From Brugia malayi (Eukaryota; Nematoda; Chromadorea; Rhabditida; Onchocercidae): a DNA stretch of 64,000 nt. Each line of letters starts with the position of its first letter. Position 1 is the stretch's first letter. Position numbers and translations under genes: made by a program. Below, piece after piece: positions 50,949 to 64,000 of the stretch. The notes beneath the pieces are model-generated. The model did not search any database, had not been told where the DNA came from, and was given only the letters and a program-made list of their open reading frames with translations. Where the stretch lies: the NCBI RefSeq assembly GCF_000002995.4, contig NW_025062479.1, positions 17,418,721 to 17,482,720 of the forward strand. Direction: 5' to 3'.

Positions 50949-53900
50949 CGTAGTGCACTAGAATATGAAATGAGATAAATAAGATGCATTCATTTTCATT
51001 AAAAGACATTCGCATTAATTTTTTGGATGTGATATTGACATCTAATTACTACGGTATGTGTCAGATATGCGAAATGAAATATTAGCAAGTAGTTCACAAT
51101 AGCAGTTTATGACAGATTAAATTAACTCGTCAATTTGGAATAATTTACAAATAATATTAGCACAACTAATACTTCCACTATCATCTTTATTCTTATTGAT
51201 GTGAAATTTTTAGAATTCAACATGTTTCACTCCGATAGAAACTTAGGTGGAAAAGAGAATGAAGGAAGAGGAAAATGGAATAAAATAGAATGGTAGGATT
51301 ATAACAAAAGCCGAGGATTGGACGGAAGCGCTTTTTCAGTTAGACATCACAACTATTGGATTCCATCAAGCATTTCATGCTCACTTCGTCCATTCATATT
51401 TTCATATATAACAATCTTCCTACTCCTTTTATTCGCTTTCTGTCTGTCGTATGTCCATTTAAACAATAATGACTCATCTCATCTCATTTCTCAACGGAAC
51501 CGTCATTTATGGTACTACTCGTCTTCATTGGAACGGATACGGACGGACTGTTCCGTGTGGCTTAGATAGAAACTAATTAGAAACTATAAAAATGTCGTAA
51601 GAAGATTGTTACGAACAATCGATGAAAGAACAACATACCATTGCGAACATTACCAAATAGAGATAATTTCTTATTCACTGGTAGCCAAGTATAGCTCAGC
51701 ATAGTGCCAAGCGTAAGTGACACGTGAGATTGAACTCACAGAAGTTATTTAGGTATACCATAGAGAGATCATGAGATACGAAATTCATCTATATTTAAAT
51801 TTAATTTAAATATTTCACTTAAGAAAGATTTAGATGCCTGTTATGCAGGAGAGAAGTCATAAAATTGAATTTATGATTTTAGAGAATACTTCATTTTGCA
51901 CGTATATAGATGTATGAAGTGATTGAAGAAAGGCAGAGAGGAGAGAAAGGGGAAGGGATAAAAAGACAGTGATTTTTGGATACCCCAAAAAGCGCAAGAT
52001 TTTTCGGAATGTGGTGAGAAAAATATTTTAGATAATATGTACGAGATACAAAATTTTTGCTATCAGTATCCATTTATGGAAATACCACTGCTTGCAATCA
52101 GAGATCAATATCTTTTGCTTGAATCAGAAGCAGATTTTTTTCTTTTTAATTCTATTTTCAAAGTAATAGCATTTCAAGAAATATTCACAATATCAGATTG
52201 ATTTTTGTGATTGCAACTGTAACTTGAATGAGCGTTTCGAGATGAGACAAGACGACCTATCAAACAATGAAGATGTTTGATACTTTAGTTTCAAACTTCT
52301 TTTTATGAGGGAGAAAAGTTTTTGGATCTCGTAACGTATAGAGTATAGCAAATTCCTTCTTTAACGATGGCATTCATCGATGTTTCATAAGCTACTTTTT
52401 AGTTGCAAATATATTTTCTAAATAAAAAGTTTGTCCAAAATATTCAAAAAAAAGAAGGTTAATCGTGATATTCTCAGCGTATGACTGTTGAAAAAATGAA
52501 ATAGCTTAAAGTCAAAGCAGATCATTGCACATTTTAATGCCGCAGTGCATAATTCTGGGAAAATTGAAAGTAGAAATCTTTGAGACGTTTGCATCAAACA
52601 AAGTAAGACACAATAAAAAGTGAACAGGTATAATAAATTAGTTTAGTCCATACCACAATTAATCAAAATAATATTGGTTATCAGCAAGAACCTTCTAGAC
52701 ATCGAATAGACATCGAACAAAATATGTTTAAGTTCGAGTATGCAAGTGAAATTTCGTTGAAAAAATTACACTTTGATAAATACAACTACCTAAAGTCAGA
52801 AATAAAGAAAGCTCTTAAAAATTTTGAAATCTTGAAATACTCAGCCACTTTGTCATTTGAAGTGACAAACCGAAAATCAATCTAATCTACGCGTTTGTGT
52901 ATTAATTTTGAAGTAAACAAATAATAAGAGCAAGTTCTCTTTTTTGAAGTCGGTAATGCAACTTAGATCCTGAATATTTCAAACTTTATCTCTACCAGGA
53001 AGCGTTTGAGAAGGCAAAAGATGGATGTGACGAATATGTTGCATTAAAATTTTTTACATTCTTCTTAGAACATTAATCATTTGTTTCGATTATGAGTTTA
53101 AATATTGCGTTCATATTTAATTTTTAAATAGTATAAAACCTGCAAAATTCTTTAAAAAATCAAATAATCCATAAAGTTTGCTTTAATGTTATATAGCAAA
53201 TAAAAAAATCGTTTTAAACCGAACCACAAGATATTTTGCAAATTCGTCATTCCTAGAAATATTTTAGATGCAAGACTAAAAGACTGCACTTCGTCATTAA
53301 TAACGCATTGTCAAGTACTTCAATTCTTAATATAATTTAATCGTAATACCTAAACTGAGGTGAGCTGTTCCTCATACGAGCTTCATTTTTCATTTTTTAA
53401 AAATGATTGATACTGAGAATTGAAATTCTCGATCAATTTTCAAAATTTCCTTCGGAAAAAGTATCTAAATTCTTTTCAAATAAGTAATTTAAGCATCCTC
53501 AGAATCAGATTATTGCAAAGCTTTTTAGAAGACTGAAGGATGCAGTAGACAAAAATAATATCAATCAGTTTTCCTATCAGTCACTCTTCTGAGAGCAGAA
53601 ACATTGAGATAAAACTAAGCAAGGAAGGAAATAGATAAACAGAAGTTAAATTAATTTTTTCTTCGCTTTTTTGGGACAAAACTTGATTATACCAACCGGT
53701 AAATTGGTTTTTAGAAGTTCAATTAGGATACATTTAGTTGGATTCAGTTTTGACAAGTAATAAATAACATAAAGCAATTTCAAATAAAATGTTAAGAATA
53801 AGAAACATTATTATAAGTTCATAAATTTACGCTTTACATGTGGAATGTCATGCTGACTAATTACAGAACTAAAAACTTGATTCCAATCTGCTATAAAATA

Positions 53901-56877
53901 ATGATAGAATAAATTGAAATTGGTATTAATAAGCATGGTTTAATCTCCTGATAAGAAACATAAAATTTGAAGTGTTAATAACCACATCATATGGAAAATT
54001 AGCTGGTTTGTCAAACCACTGATAAATGATAAAGGATGAAATAGGTCAGTTAATAGTTCAAGTCTACATTCCACTTCTTCCGTTCAATTCATTTTAGCAG
54101 TACTCAGTTCACAAGTGGGTAATCAGCATTATAATAATTTTTAAGCTTTTAAAAATTTGCAAAACAGCGATTTTTCGCCACAAAAATTCTGTTATCTTGT
54201 TACTTTCCTAGAATGCAAACACATATACACGCATTAGTGCATGATGCAATTATTGAAAAAGAATAATTTTCACACAATTACATCATTTTGTTAAGCTTAA
54301 GAAAGCTTAACTCCAACACGAGACGCTGGAATAACTTTTTCATGTTAGATGTGTCATCAATTTGTTAATGAATAAAGACTCTTTGCTTCTCTCGCTTCAA
54401 TTCGTTTGGTGGTTTTATAAGTGGAAATTTGTGAAATGTGACAAGCGAAAAGGAAAGGAAAAGATAATATATAGACGAATTAGCATTAGAAGCCAGGCGA
54501 AGAATTCAATCAGTACTAATCAAGCTTTCCCTCCGGACTTTAATAAATAGGCAGTTTTCATGCACTCTACTTCACTGCACTTACTAATTCAATATATGTC
54601 TGTATTTGGATATTTCTATTCTACATAAATCATTTCTTCGAAAATTTAGATAACTCAATTCTGAAACATTATTCTGCACACCGGATCCATTCAAGCAAAA
54701 GGGTTCATTTAATTCGAGAGCTTATAAAATGAGACTGAGAGAAGATGCATATTTTTTTAATTTTTAGCTGTTTGCTGAACCGATTCTTTACAAAAACAAC
54801 AAGTTTTATAAGAAATCGTCTTTCATATATGGGACGAAACATTGATTGACATGATATTTATGTTAACTTCTATAAAACTATCAGAAATAAGTCTAACATT
54901 TCAGTTTTATTGACCATTTGAAATAAATTAACTTTTGCATGAATCATGAAAAAAATCAACCACATGTAAACAGTTTTCAAATCATTATCAGGGAATGAAT
55001 TCATTGAATGTTGAAGAAAAAGCCTAACAATGATTGGTTGGATACTCAACCATTAATGTCTATTAAAACAACCGTAATAAAAATAACTTCCTTTGTAAGA
55101 TTTCTGCTGAATTAATCAGCCATTAGATTAAAAGGAATTAAAAAGGATTGATATAAAGAGCCTTAAATATTATCTTATACTCGGCAGTACGTGCAGCAAA
55201 TGAGAGAGGCATTAAACTGATTTTTTTTTAACAACTCTGGTGTCTGTTCTAGCACTGAAAACAAAAAATAATGATCCATTCATGCTCTAATGGACAGATC
55301 TCAAAATACTAAAAAATAAGGAAAATAGTCTTAAAGTTTTTTCTGATGGATCACTATAACACGGTGATGGCGACCTTTCCCACTGACAATTTTTGTTCCT
55401 CATTCGACGAGATATGCTATCACACGGGAATAAATGATAAGTCGTGAGAATTTAACACTGTGTTAAATGATTGCTTCTATTACTGTAAACGAGTCAATGC
55501 TATTACTTCAAGAGTTAAAACAAAAACAATCAATTTTAGTATTTTACAAAATGGAACATTTTCAGTGATAATCTCAATTCTCATATATTTCATAACAGCG
55601 TCATAACTTTTCAGTTTAATGTTTACACTAGAATATCATAGTTGTACAACGATATTGATAAATAAGCTAAAAATATGGAAATATGTTTGTAAATTAAAAA
55701 ATGAAGTGACGAGAAAAAAACTTTAACAATATGAATTCATTAAAATAAATGGATGGAAGAGAGAAATCATAAAGTTTAGTGAAACGAATTAATAAATGCA
55801 TTCGTGAGGCATTTTAAAAGTAAGAGAGTTCAAAAGAAAAATTGTTACTTAGTTGGTCATTTAATTAATTATTTTTTCAATTGCACGGTATAAAGTCAAA
55901 ATTTTCTTTTATAAACAGCAGTTATTTGTGAGCTTGTAAGCTTAAGTAACTATTATTTTCGAGTTGATAATGTTTTTAAGGTGAATTTGGCTTTTATTTG
56001 TTTTTAATAGCAACTAATTAATTACAATAAACAACCTTTCACTTAAAATAGGCTGATTTTGTCTTTTACTGTCACTGCAAATATCATCCAGCTGACACTG
56101 TGTTTATTGTGTGCAAGCAATTCTTCCATTATATTTTAAATAATTAAACAAATTGTTGAAAAATTTTCGAACGACAACTGTTTAATATGCATCTATCTGA
56201 CCAGAATAACAGCAAAAATAATAAGGAAATTTTATCAGTGTAGCTATATTGATACTTTGAGATTTAAATTTGTGTGAAAAGTGTTTTTAGTTACTATAAT
56301 TTCAAAGAGATCGCTTAAAGAGAAATGCTTTTAAATGAGAAACATGCAACAAATTCTACAAATGAAGTGATAATCAATTTCAAAAGAACTTGAAAGAAAC
56401 ATACAAATCCCAGCTGTCTTGATGATGAAATGAAAAATCAACAGGCGAATACATTCTCTATATGTATCCAATATTCTGCATCTAGCGCCTCACTAAATCA
56501 ATTTAGTATTTCATCAAATTCCCAACATAGGAAAAATGTTTTACACAATACTAATGAAAATTTAATTAAAGGAACGAGACTTAATGGTTTGAAAATTCCA
56601 CATTGAAAGGAATAAATTGAAATTGAGTAGTTTTTATATTCACTAAAAGATATTACGACCCTCAAAATTTCAAATTTTTCCAAGAAAAAATAATTTCCAA
56701 ATGATGATAATTTCAAAAATATTAAAACTTCTTGTTTCTCGAAAGCTTCCTCATTTTTTTCTTTTCATAAGAAAAGAAAAATCTCTTCAAAATCTTCTCA
56801 CATCTAAATAAAGAAAAAAGAGCTTAAGTTATGAGGGTTTCTTTTTGAATTCGAAAACATAATTCCAAAAAGCGTCA

Positions 56878-57003
56878 TTTTTTTTCGTCCGCTACGCATT
56901 TTCACGTTTCACTTTAATTCACTTCAACTTTTCATTGGAATTCGGCCACTTCACCATTAACAAAATAAATATCAAATGTATTGCTGCTTATCCAGAAATT
57001 AAC
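56878..57003 (-). repeat. Imperfect direct repeat, copy 1
   Basis: About 125 bp that recurs about 390 bp further on at roughly 85% identity by eye. On the minus strand both copies read a short open stretch ending at the same stop: here SSNTFDIYFVNGEVAEFQ followed by TGA. It may be a local duplication or two copies of a dispersed repeat. Confidence 0.6.
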
Positions 57004-57269
57004 ACTATTCTTTGTTCTTTTTGACTTGTCCTCTCTAGCAAATTCTATCGTAATGATGGTTTTCCTCAGCAAAACTTGCGTACTAACTTATGCGAAGCTT
57101 GTTAACAAATGACAACAGCAGCATTGAGCAGCCTTCACTACTGCCAAGAAGTTTAAACTTGACATATTATTGAAAGATGAACAGCGGTGTTTTCAAGAAT
57201 TTTAAATTCATTTATGTTTGGACTTAGTTTTCAAGTAGAGTAGCAATTGTAAATGAAAACTAACTTTTC

Positions 57270-57395
57270 TTTTTTTCTCCGCGCATAATTCTCCACGTTC
57301 CACTTTAACTTTAACTTTTCATTGGAACTGGGTCACATCGCCATCAATAAAGTAAATATCAAACGTATTGCCGCTTATCAAGAAATTATTAGCCA
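57270..57395 (-). repeat. Imperfect direct repeat, copy 2
   Basis: Second copy of the repeat at 56878-57003, same orientation. On the minus strand it reads SGNTFDIYFIDGDVTQFQ followed by TGA, with mostly conservative differences from copy 1. Similarity continues briefly past the stop codon. Confidence 0.6.
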
Positions 57396-58979
57396 AACGC
57401 ACTTCTTAACAATTAAATCGTTCAGCTGCTTCCATTCTTTATGTTAGAGTTTCGATAAATTTTCCTGAAAAAAATGTTTTTGAATATATTCTGGAAAATA
57501 AGAAGTGCCAGAAATAATTACTGGTGCAAACCATATGGCAGTGTAAAGAAAGATAACAGCTGGTGAGGGGAATGAAAATGAGGAAAAGCAAATGATGATG
57601 AATTTTGTGCATTAAGAAATGCCAAAGATAGCGTCTGGGATCTTTTGTCTCGCATTATTACTGTATATTGAATTTGAGATATTGTTTAATAGCGATTTTG
57701 TATTCCTGAGCATATAACTTTGCAATATACACTATAGCTAGAATTTAAGAATATGCAACTTCTGATTTGGATCAGATTTTAGGCATTTTTTATGCGTTTC
57801 AGACCAATACTACAGAATTTTTGAAAAATTAAAAGGAATTTTGATAGCCTATAGAGAACTGTCAAGCTAAATAGTTTAGCATTTTTCTTTGCACTAGAAA
57901 TTTTAAGTTTTAATTTACAAATTTAAAATTTTAATTATACAGACAACGGAGTGTTTTGGTTGTTTGTCTTTAGTTTTTGGCAGTATCCGGAAATGATAAA
58001 AGTGTTTAGTTTTCTCGTTATTACGACTATAACAATAGCTTATGTCTTGGTGACAAAATCACGATGAAGGATTTCTAGAAAGTTAATTATATTATATGCA
58101 TTCTCTCTAGAAAGTGGCAACAGTTACAGGTCGCATTATCTTAGAAAGAGAAATATGATTTTATGCAACTGTCGCAGAAAATCTATAAATGCCATTTTGG
58201 GAAACTAATGATGGTAAGATACTATTCAATGTTATATAATAAAACTCTTCAAAAATATTTTTTCTTTTATTTTATGGCCAAAATGCACTAGAAAATATTT
58301 TATTTTTAACGATCAAAATGCACTGGCGCCAAGACACAAAAGAACATACTTCATTTGTAATCCATTTTCAGGAACAGTCAATTGTAAACAGCTATACTTA
58401 ATTTAAACTTACTCTTACTTCTTTCGTTTGTTTGTGCAATCGATGAAGGCGTATATTCATTACATCAAAAAATTAGATTACAAACAAACAGAATTTAATT
58501 TTAGAAATATAAAAATAACCAAATGAAGCTTTGAAATGAATCTATTCTTTGTTTATTAATGTTCCAACCTTCGCTTTGCTTTTTTTTGCTTCAGGAAAAT
58601 TCAGAAAAAAACATTTTTGGTTACAACAAATCATTGATGATTGCTATTATCCTTCCTGATAAATTTATTTATATTTGGTGGTATTATCCTTCTTGAGACA
58701 AGGAAAAATATATGAGCAAAAGCGAAGGCAAAAATTACTTCTTTTAGTAAAAAATTAATAAAACATGTGAAGGAATCAATTTTGCGCCGAATTATTTGGA
58801 ATGCAATCAAAAAAAAACTTGGCAATTCTTTTTACCACCTGGCAGGTGTTATTATCCGCAATCTCACTTATATTTCTAATGATATTTCCACTCAAATCAA
58901 ATGTTATTAAAGTCAACTTTTAAGATAGAAAAGAAAAGTGAATGAAGAATGAAGCCAACTATTAAACTTCACATTTCCA

Positions 58980-59085
58980 AGGGAGAGATGAGGGAGAGTG
59001 AGAAGGAAAGAAAGGGAGAGAGATGCTAGTTTTTTGTGAGACGCTAAGAAAAGTAAATCAGTGAGAAGAAGAAGAGGGTGTTGAC
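58980..59085. repeat. GA-rich (purine) tract
   Basis: A purine-rich stretch on the plus strand made of gggaga- and gaaag-like units. It stands out from the surrounding AT-rich DNA. No coding meaning is evident; it could form unusual DNA structure or be a degenerate microsatellite. Confidence 0.7.
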
Positions 59086-62000
59086 GTTGTTCGTTTTCAA
59101 AGTCGGAACATTCATCAATTTTTGCAGAGGAATCTCTGCGGAGTGCTTACAAGTACTTCTGTTTAAGCAAATATTCATTGGATTCCCGATATTTCATAGA
59201 ACCAAAGTTCATTCTATCGTCAACTAATAATTTGTTTGAATGAAATTATCTCATACCGCATGCTTCTAATGAAAGACCAAATTAATCCTTCTAAAATTTA
59301 ATTTCTCTAAAATTCCTTTTCTTGTTAATATACACAGATACTCGTCTTAAATTAACTTTATAAATTAATGGTAAGACCAGATAGATGAAAAAATAGATGA
59401 AAAAAATGGGATGAAACTGAACCCAACATGGAATGAATCATACGATCGGACATTTGCTATATATACAACACACAATAAAAAGAAAGCATGAGCAACAAAT
59501 GCCCAGGTACATTCCGAAAATTTGCTCCAATAAAATCAATAGAAAACAAAATACATGTTTAATAATCATAGAAATAAAGAGTATAGTTGTAACAATGTTG
59601 AGATTTATTACTATGACAATAACTGTAACAAGTGAGAAGTCAATTAAATGAAAGTCATGAACTATGATGATAATCATACCGACGCTTCCGATATAGAGAT
59701 AATGATAGTTCAATATTTTAAAGTGGTAGAAATTGTAATAAAGCTCCTAAAATGAGAACAAATACGCATCAATATAATTTGAGGTTATGGCTGTTTTGTG
59801 GAAAACATATAAAGAGAAAGGAAACCAGTTCCCTTCTTAATCGAAATCCGCCTTAATATGCATAACTAAATTCAAAGATGTGGCAATTTCTAGAAATCAT
59901 AGAAAAGATCTAAAAGTTGATGAACAGCAGAATATTGCGGATGTATGCTATATAAAACGTAATCATAATAACTTAGACTACTATTCATTATACAACATCG
60001 CATTTGCAGACAATCTGATCACTACCATACCTATTTCGTTCACCATAAAAAGTATAAATAATTGAAAAGTAGTGAAGCGGAAGCTTTAATGCAATATAAT
60101 GGATATAATTTATGCCAACCTATTCGAGATGACTCTTCGCTTTACTATTTGTCTACTCCTCGCCCTTATTATTAGTCACATTTCCCAATTTTCTTCAGTT
60201 ATTTTGATTTATAAACTAAGTCGTAAAAAACTTCCTGAAAAAACAGAATCCATCCTCCCAGGAAATAAATTTGCATTCTGCTATATTTTAGATAAGTGAT
60301 TTCAAGCACTTAGCACGTTAGTTCCATTTGACGTAATTTTGAGCAAGGAATAATTTTTATTATAGCAATAATTTTTTAAGCAGGGAATAATTCTTTTTTC
60401 CATCTGACACAATTTTTAATTAATAGTGTGATACTATTCAGATTTCCAAATCCTGTACCTTAGTAAAAGGAGAAATTTATTGTATATCTTTTCAATACTT
60501 TGCAATAATTAATTAAACAAAATTTCACAAGAAATTTTGAGCTTTAAGGTTGTTAATATGATAAATTAAAAAGCACAATGGATTATTGAAGATGGTGGCA
60601 GTGGTGGACAATGGACAATGTATTACCACATACATTGTAAATGATTTTAAATAAATTGTGTGAACAAACATGATGATGGAGGAATAGATAAGGTTGTAAG
60701 GAGAGAAAATAAAATAGCCCACAAACAAAAAGTGACTGCGGGGGAGATAATTTCAATGATTTAATAGAAAAATTCCTTCCATTCTCATATTTACTTATTT
60801 ACTGCGATGGTTGTTCAACATTAACGATTTTCCTCTAACTGAGAATTAAATTTGAGTCCTTTTCTATTTATTTTAAATCTATGGAGAGAAAAATATGAAT
60901 TATACGGTCATTTCAGGTAGTAGTAAAAAGAAATTCAGAAAATAATATATCAGAAATGACTCATATCAATTTGATTTAAAACCATAACAGAAGTTACAGC
61001 ACTAGCAAAATTTTAGCTCTTCATAAAACAGTTATTTTGTTAATCTCTCTGTAAGAACCAAATGTTTTAAAGCTAATTAAAAAAACAACGCAAAAAGATT
61101 TGAAATGGACTGGCATATAGAAGTATTTCAAGCAGTAAGTTATTTTGGTCAGAGGATATTAAGGAGGTAAGGCGACTGTCAAAACCGAACAACATTTGAT
61201 TGGCATTAGGACAGAACGTTCTTGACAGGTTGTTTGCTATCCTTCACAGCCAATCAGCCTTGATTTGAAATCAACCAGATATATTCAAATAAATACGATT
61301 GAGATGATAGCCAGGTCTTATCTTTGCCCATCTCTTCTCTTGTTATTATCCTGATTTATGCAATTAAGAAGGCACTATATAACAAAGTCTGATATGAGTG
61401 ATATGATGTGTATGATGGTGACACTAACGCATTAATTCTTCAATACTATATCTGTCAAACTTTTTAGTTCTTTTTAAAGTATCATGGTAGAAACTTTTCT
61501 AGAAAATCTACTGCTAATTAAGCGAACGATATAATTAATCTAATCATGTGTAAATCATCAACATTGCTTATTGGCTGTAGTATGCTTCACGTAACTTTCT
61601 CCACTAATATTCCAGGCAATTTGAATGGTTTATTGTTTTAAGACACAAATTTGCTAACTTTATACATTTTTAATGAAAATTTTGAACTTCACTATCAGTC
61701 ATTAAAGAACTAAGCAAACCTTCTAATTATTCTCAAATTAAAGTTTCCAAATATTCCGAAAATTGAAGGAGGGCGACAGTGATTGTGCATTTATGCGATG
61801 AAGAATACTGAAGAATTTTCACGATGGAATAGACTTTTCAAAACAACTCTGTGTGAATTTGAACTGTAAAAAAGCTTTTCTTCCACTTCATTTCGAGAAA
61901 ATCGAGATTTTTTGAACATTTGAAAATGAGGAATTTGGGAAAACCATAAAAAGGTGAAAGTCCAAAAAAATAAAGATCGTTTTTCTAAGTTTATTAGAAA

Positions 62001-64000
62001 TTTTATAGATTACAGTGAAACAGTGTTCAAGAAAGGGATTTATTAATTAAAATTATTTTAGAATTGGTTTCGTTTCACATCTTCTTGTGAGTATCGTTCA
62101 GTGTTCTACTACTTAAAAAGACGCATTAAATATAAAGTAATAAATAAAGTGGTTTAATGACTCGAATTGGAGGTAAGAAAAAGCAACAAATAAGCGAAAT
62201 AGGAAATGGATTAATTAATTAACAATGTGAACAATGAGTAAAATAGGAACAAATAAGACAAATTGATAACACAAACTAGCATGCATACCACTCTTCTACT
62301 ACATTCTCTTATTTTTAAAGTAATGAATTTTTGAAATAAGAAACTACTAACTTCTTTATTCCTTTCTTTTCAACCAAATACGCCATGAAATCATACATAC
62401 GTGGTGCAGTGTGAGAGAATCAAGCATTTCAAATTAATTTAATTTCATTGAATTAATTATTATATAAAGCTAACGTGTCATATATAACCTGGTTTATCTA
62501 AGCCAAAAATGAAATCAAACTAATTGGAGATGTTTCAAAGACGCATGACATATAACAAAAGGCACATCTACTTGTTATATCAATAATCCTAAGGAAGGGT
62601 ATGTCAGCATCCAAATAATGCAGTCTAACCGCTAATTTCGAAGTTTAGTCTAATTTCGTTCTAATGGTGCTTCGCCTCGAAAGGTAAGTTCTAATATGAG
62701 AGCAAATATGCAGAATTTGATTTTTTGTTTCGATCAGCCTGCTAAGAACATTTGTAAAGATTTTCAGACTTTAATCTCCTTCAGCTTAAAAACTTCTATC
62801 TGAAGAACCGAGTTCTATTAATCAAGAAACTAATTGTTCTAAATCTATTTAAAGATTTACCGAATCTGAATTTATAGAAATCTTAAAGGAAATCATTGAA
62901 TGAAACACAGCAATTGCTTGATATTAATTTTTGATACAATTGAAGTTTTTGATATATTCTTGATACAGCTGAAATTCAGATAACAATGAAACGGTTTTTT
63001 GAAACCTGAAATATGCTCAGGCATTAATTACGAACATGGGAAAATAGGTGCGCTGAGAGTGCTTAAGAAACAAAAACTGATGGGAAAAATCATTTGCAAT
63101 ATAGTGATTTACTTTTTTCCCGTCAAATCAGGGTTGAATTTCAGAATACTGAAGTCTCAAAAATTTGGGAGTTTTAAATTAGAATAATGCAAAGTAATAT
63201 TAAATTTAAGTAAATTACAAAATTTGCAACTTGAAAGAACTACGGAGAACTGAATTCAGCAGAGAAATGGGAGCAAAAGAAGATATTGAAAAATGGCCAT
63301 GAGGTGGATTGGTAAATCCGTTTAGGAAAACTACCAAGCTAGGTTGTTGTGGCAATGCTCCTGCTAATTATGATTCACACTAATTAGCAACTCAAAATTA
63401 GCTTATTGTCTATGTGACCTCTGAACCCTTTTAGGTCTTAAGAAGATACGATGTGATGACATAATGGAAATTGGCAGACTCAGAGGAGTAAACAACTAAA
63501 AATTGATGAGTTGTTTACAGTGGAAGGTCAGAAAGAGAACCGAAATTGGTTCCTCTATTTCATTTTATTTACTATAAGTGTTATCCAACGATTTGGTGCA
63601 AATCGATTTGATGATAATATTAACTTCAGATAATATTAACTAACTTCATTTTTAAAGAAGATTATGGAAGAGTGGAAGATTGAGTTAAATAGAAAAAACG
63701 GAAGATTTCAGTTCAAAAACAGTATAAAAAGAAACTTTGCAAATCTAATTAAATACTTCTGTTTACTTCCATCACGCAAGCTTACACTTTCTTCCAAATT
63801 TCAGTTCAAATTTAATGAGACTAATGTTCTCAATAAATTTTTACCATTTGTTTCATCAATTCTGCTTTAAGTCTTCTAAATCGTTTCGAGTTATTGTATG
63901 AGTTATTTATGTTAAAGAGTGATGGATGGAGATTCTGTTATTGCCACACGGGTAATATCCTTAGGGTAAACCAGATGAAAAATTGATTTAGATTTAAAGA

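Larger units (their letters stand above)
50949..64000. other. 13-kb gene-poor region
   Basis: I find no exon chain I can support on either strand. Open frames are short, mostly lack an ATG, and are rich in Phe, Ile, Asn and Lys as expected from AT-rich DNA. The region holds a pair of direct repeats near 57 kb and a GA-rich tract near 59 kb. It may be intergenic, or a long intron or regulatory domain of a gene beyond the window. Confidence 0.5.

Noticed and set aside
51660..51745. Possible tRNA-like A-box (tagctcag) with gattgaactc
   Set aside because: The two motifs are in opposite orientations and no cloverleaf can be drawn.

Overview
The window is nuclear DNA of a parasitic nematode, most likely a filarial or related spirurid. 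The sequence is very AT-rich. Genes are split into many short exons with GT-AG introns of about 100-500 bp, and several start codons lie just downstream of an unpaired 3' splice acceptor, as expected where mRNAs receive a spliced leader. No bacterial-type operon, CRISPR array or tRNA was found. Gene models were assembled by hand from reading frames, splice signals and phase continuity, so exon edges may be off by a few bases.

Left part (1.8-23.2 kb, plus strand): one large gene of about 36 exons encodes a secreted protein of roughly 1,690 residues. It has the full layout of vertebrate complement C3/C4/C5: signal peptide, macroglobulin (MG) domains, an anaphylatoxin-like insert, a thioester-type helical domain, the receptor-binding MG8 domain and a C-terminal C345C/netrin module. 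The thioester Cys-Gly-Glu-Gln motif is not recognisable and the anaphylatoxin-like segment has four cysteines instead of six. Its 8.8-kb intron holds several orphan coding-like segments that may be a nested or decayed gene.

Middle part (25.6-44.5 kb, minus strand): four genes lie head to tail with gaps of about 0.9-1.1 kb. In transcription order they are an hnRNP F/H-like RNA-binding protein, tRNA pseudouridine synthase 1 (TruA family), the PP2A leucine carboxyl methyltransferase LCMT1, and an unnamed SAM-dependent methyltransferase-like protein with a Cys cluster. Each has a candidate trans-splice acceptor 5-25 nt before its ATG, so this may be an operon. A decayed non-LTR retroelement fragment sits in an intron of the hnRNP gene.

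Right part: a minus-strand gene (46.4-50.9 kb) encodes an unrecognised 442-residue, probably single-pass membrane protein with a polyproline run and a C-terminal coiled coil. From 51 kb to the end of the window I see no supported gene, only short AT-rich open frames, a GA-rich tract and a pair of imperfect direct repeats near 57 kb.
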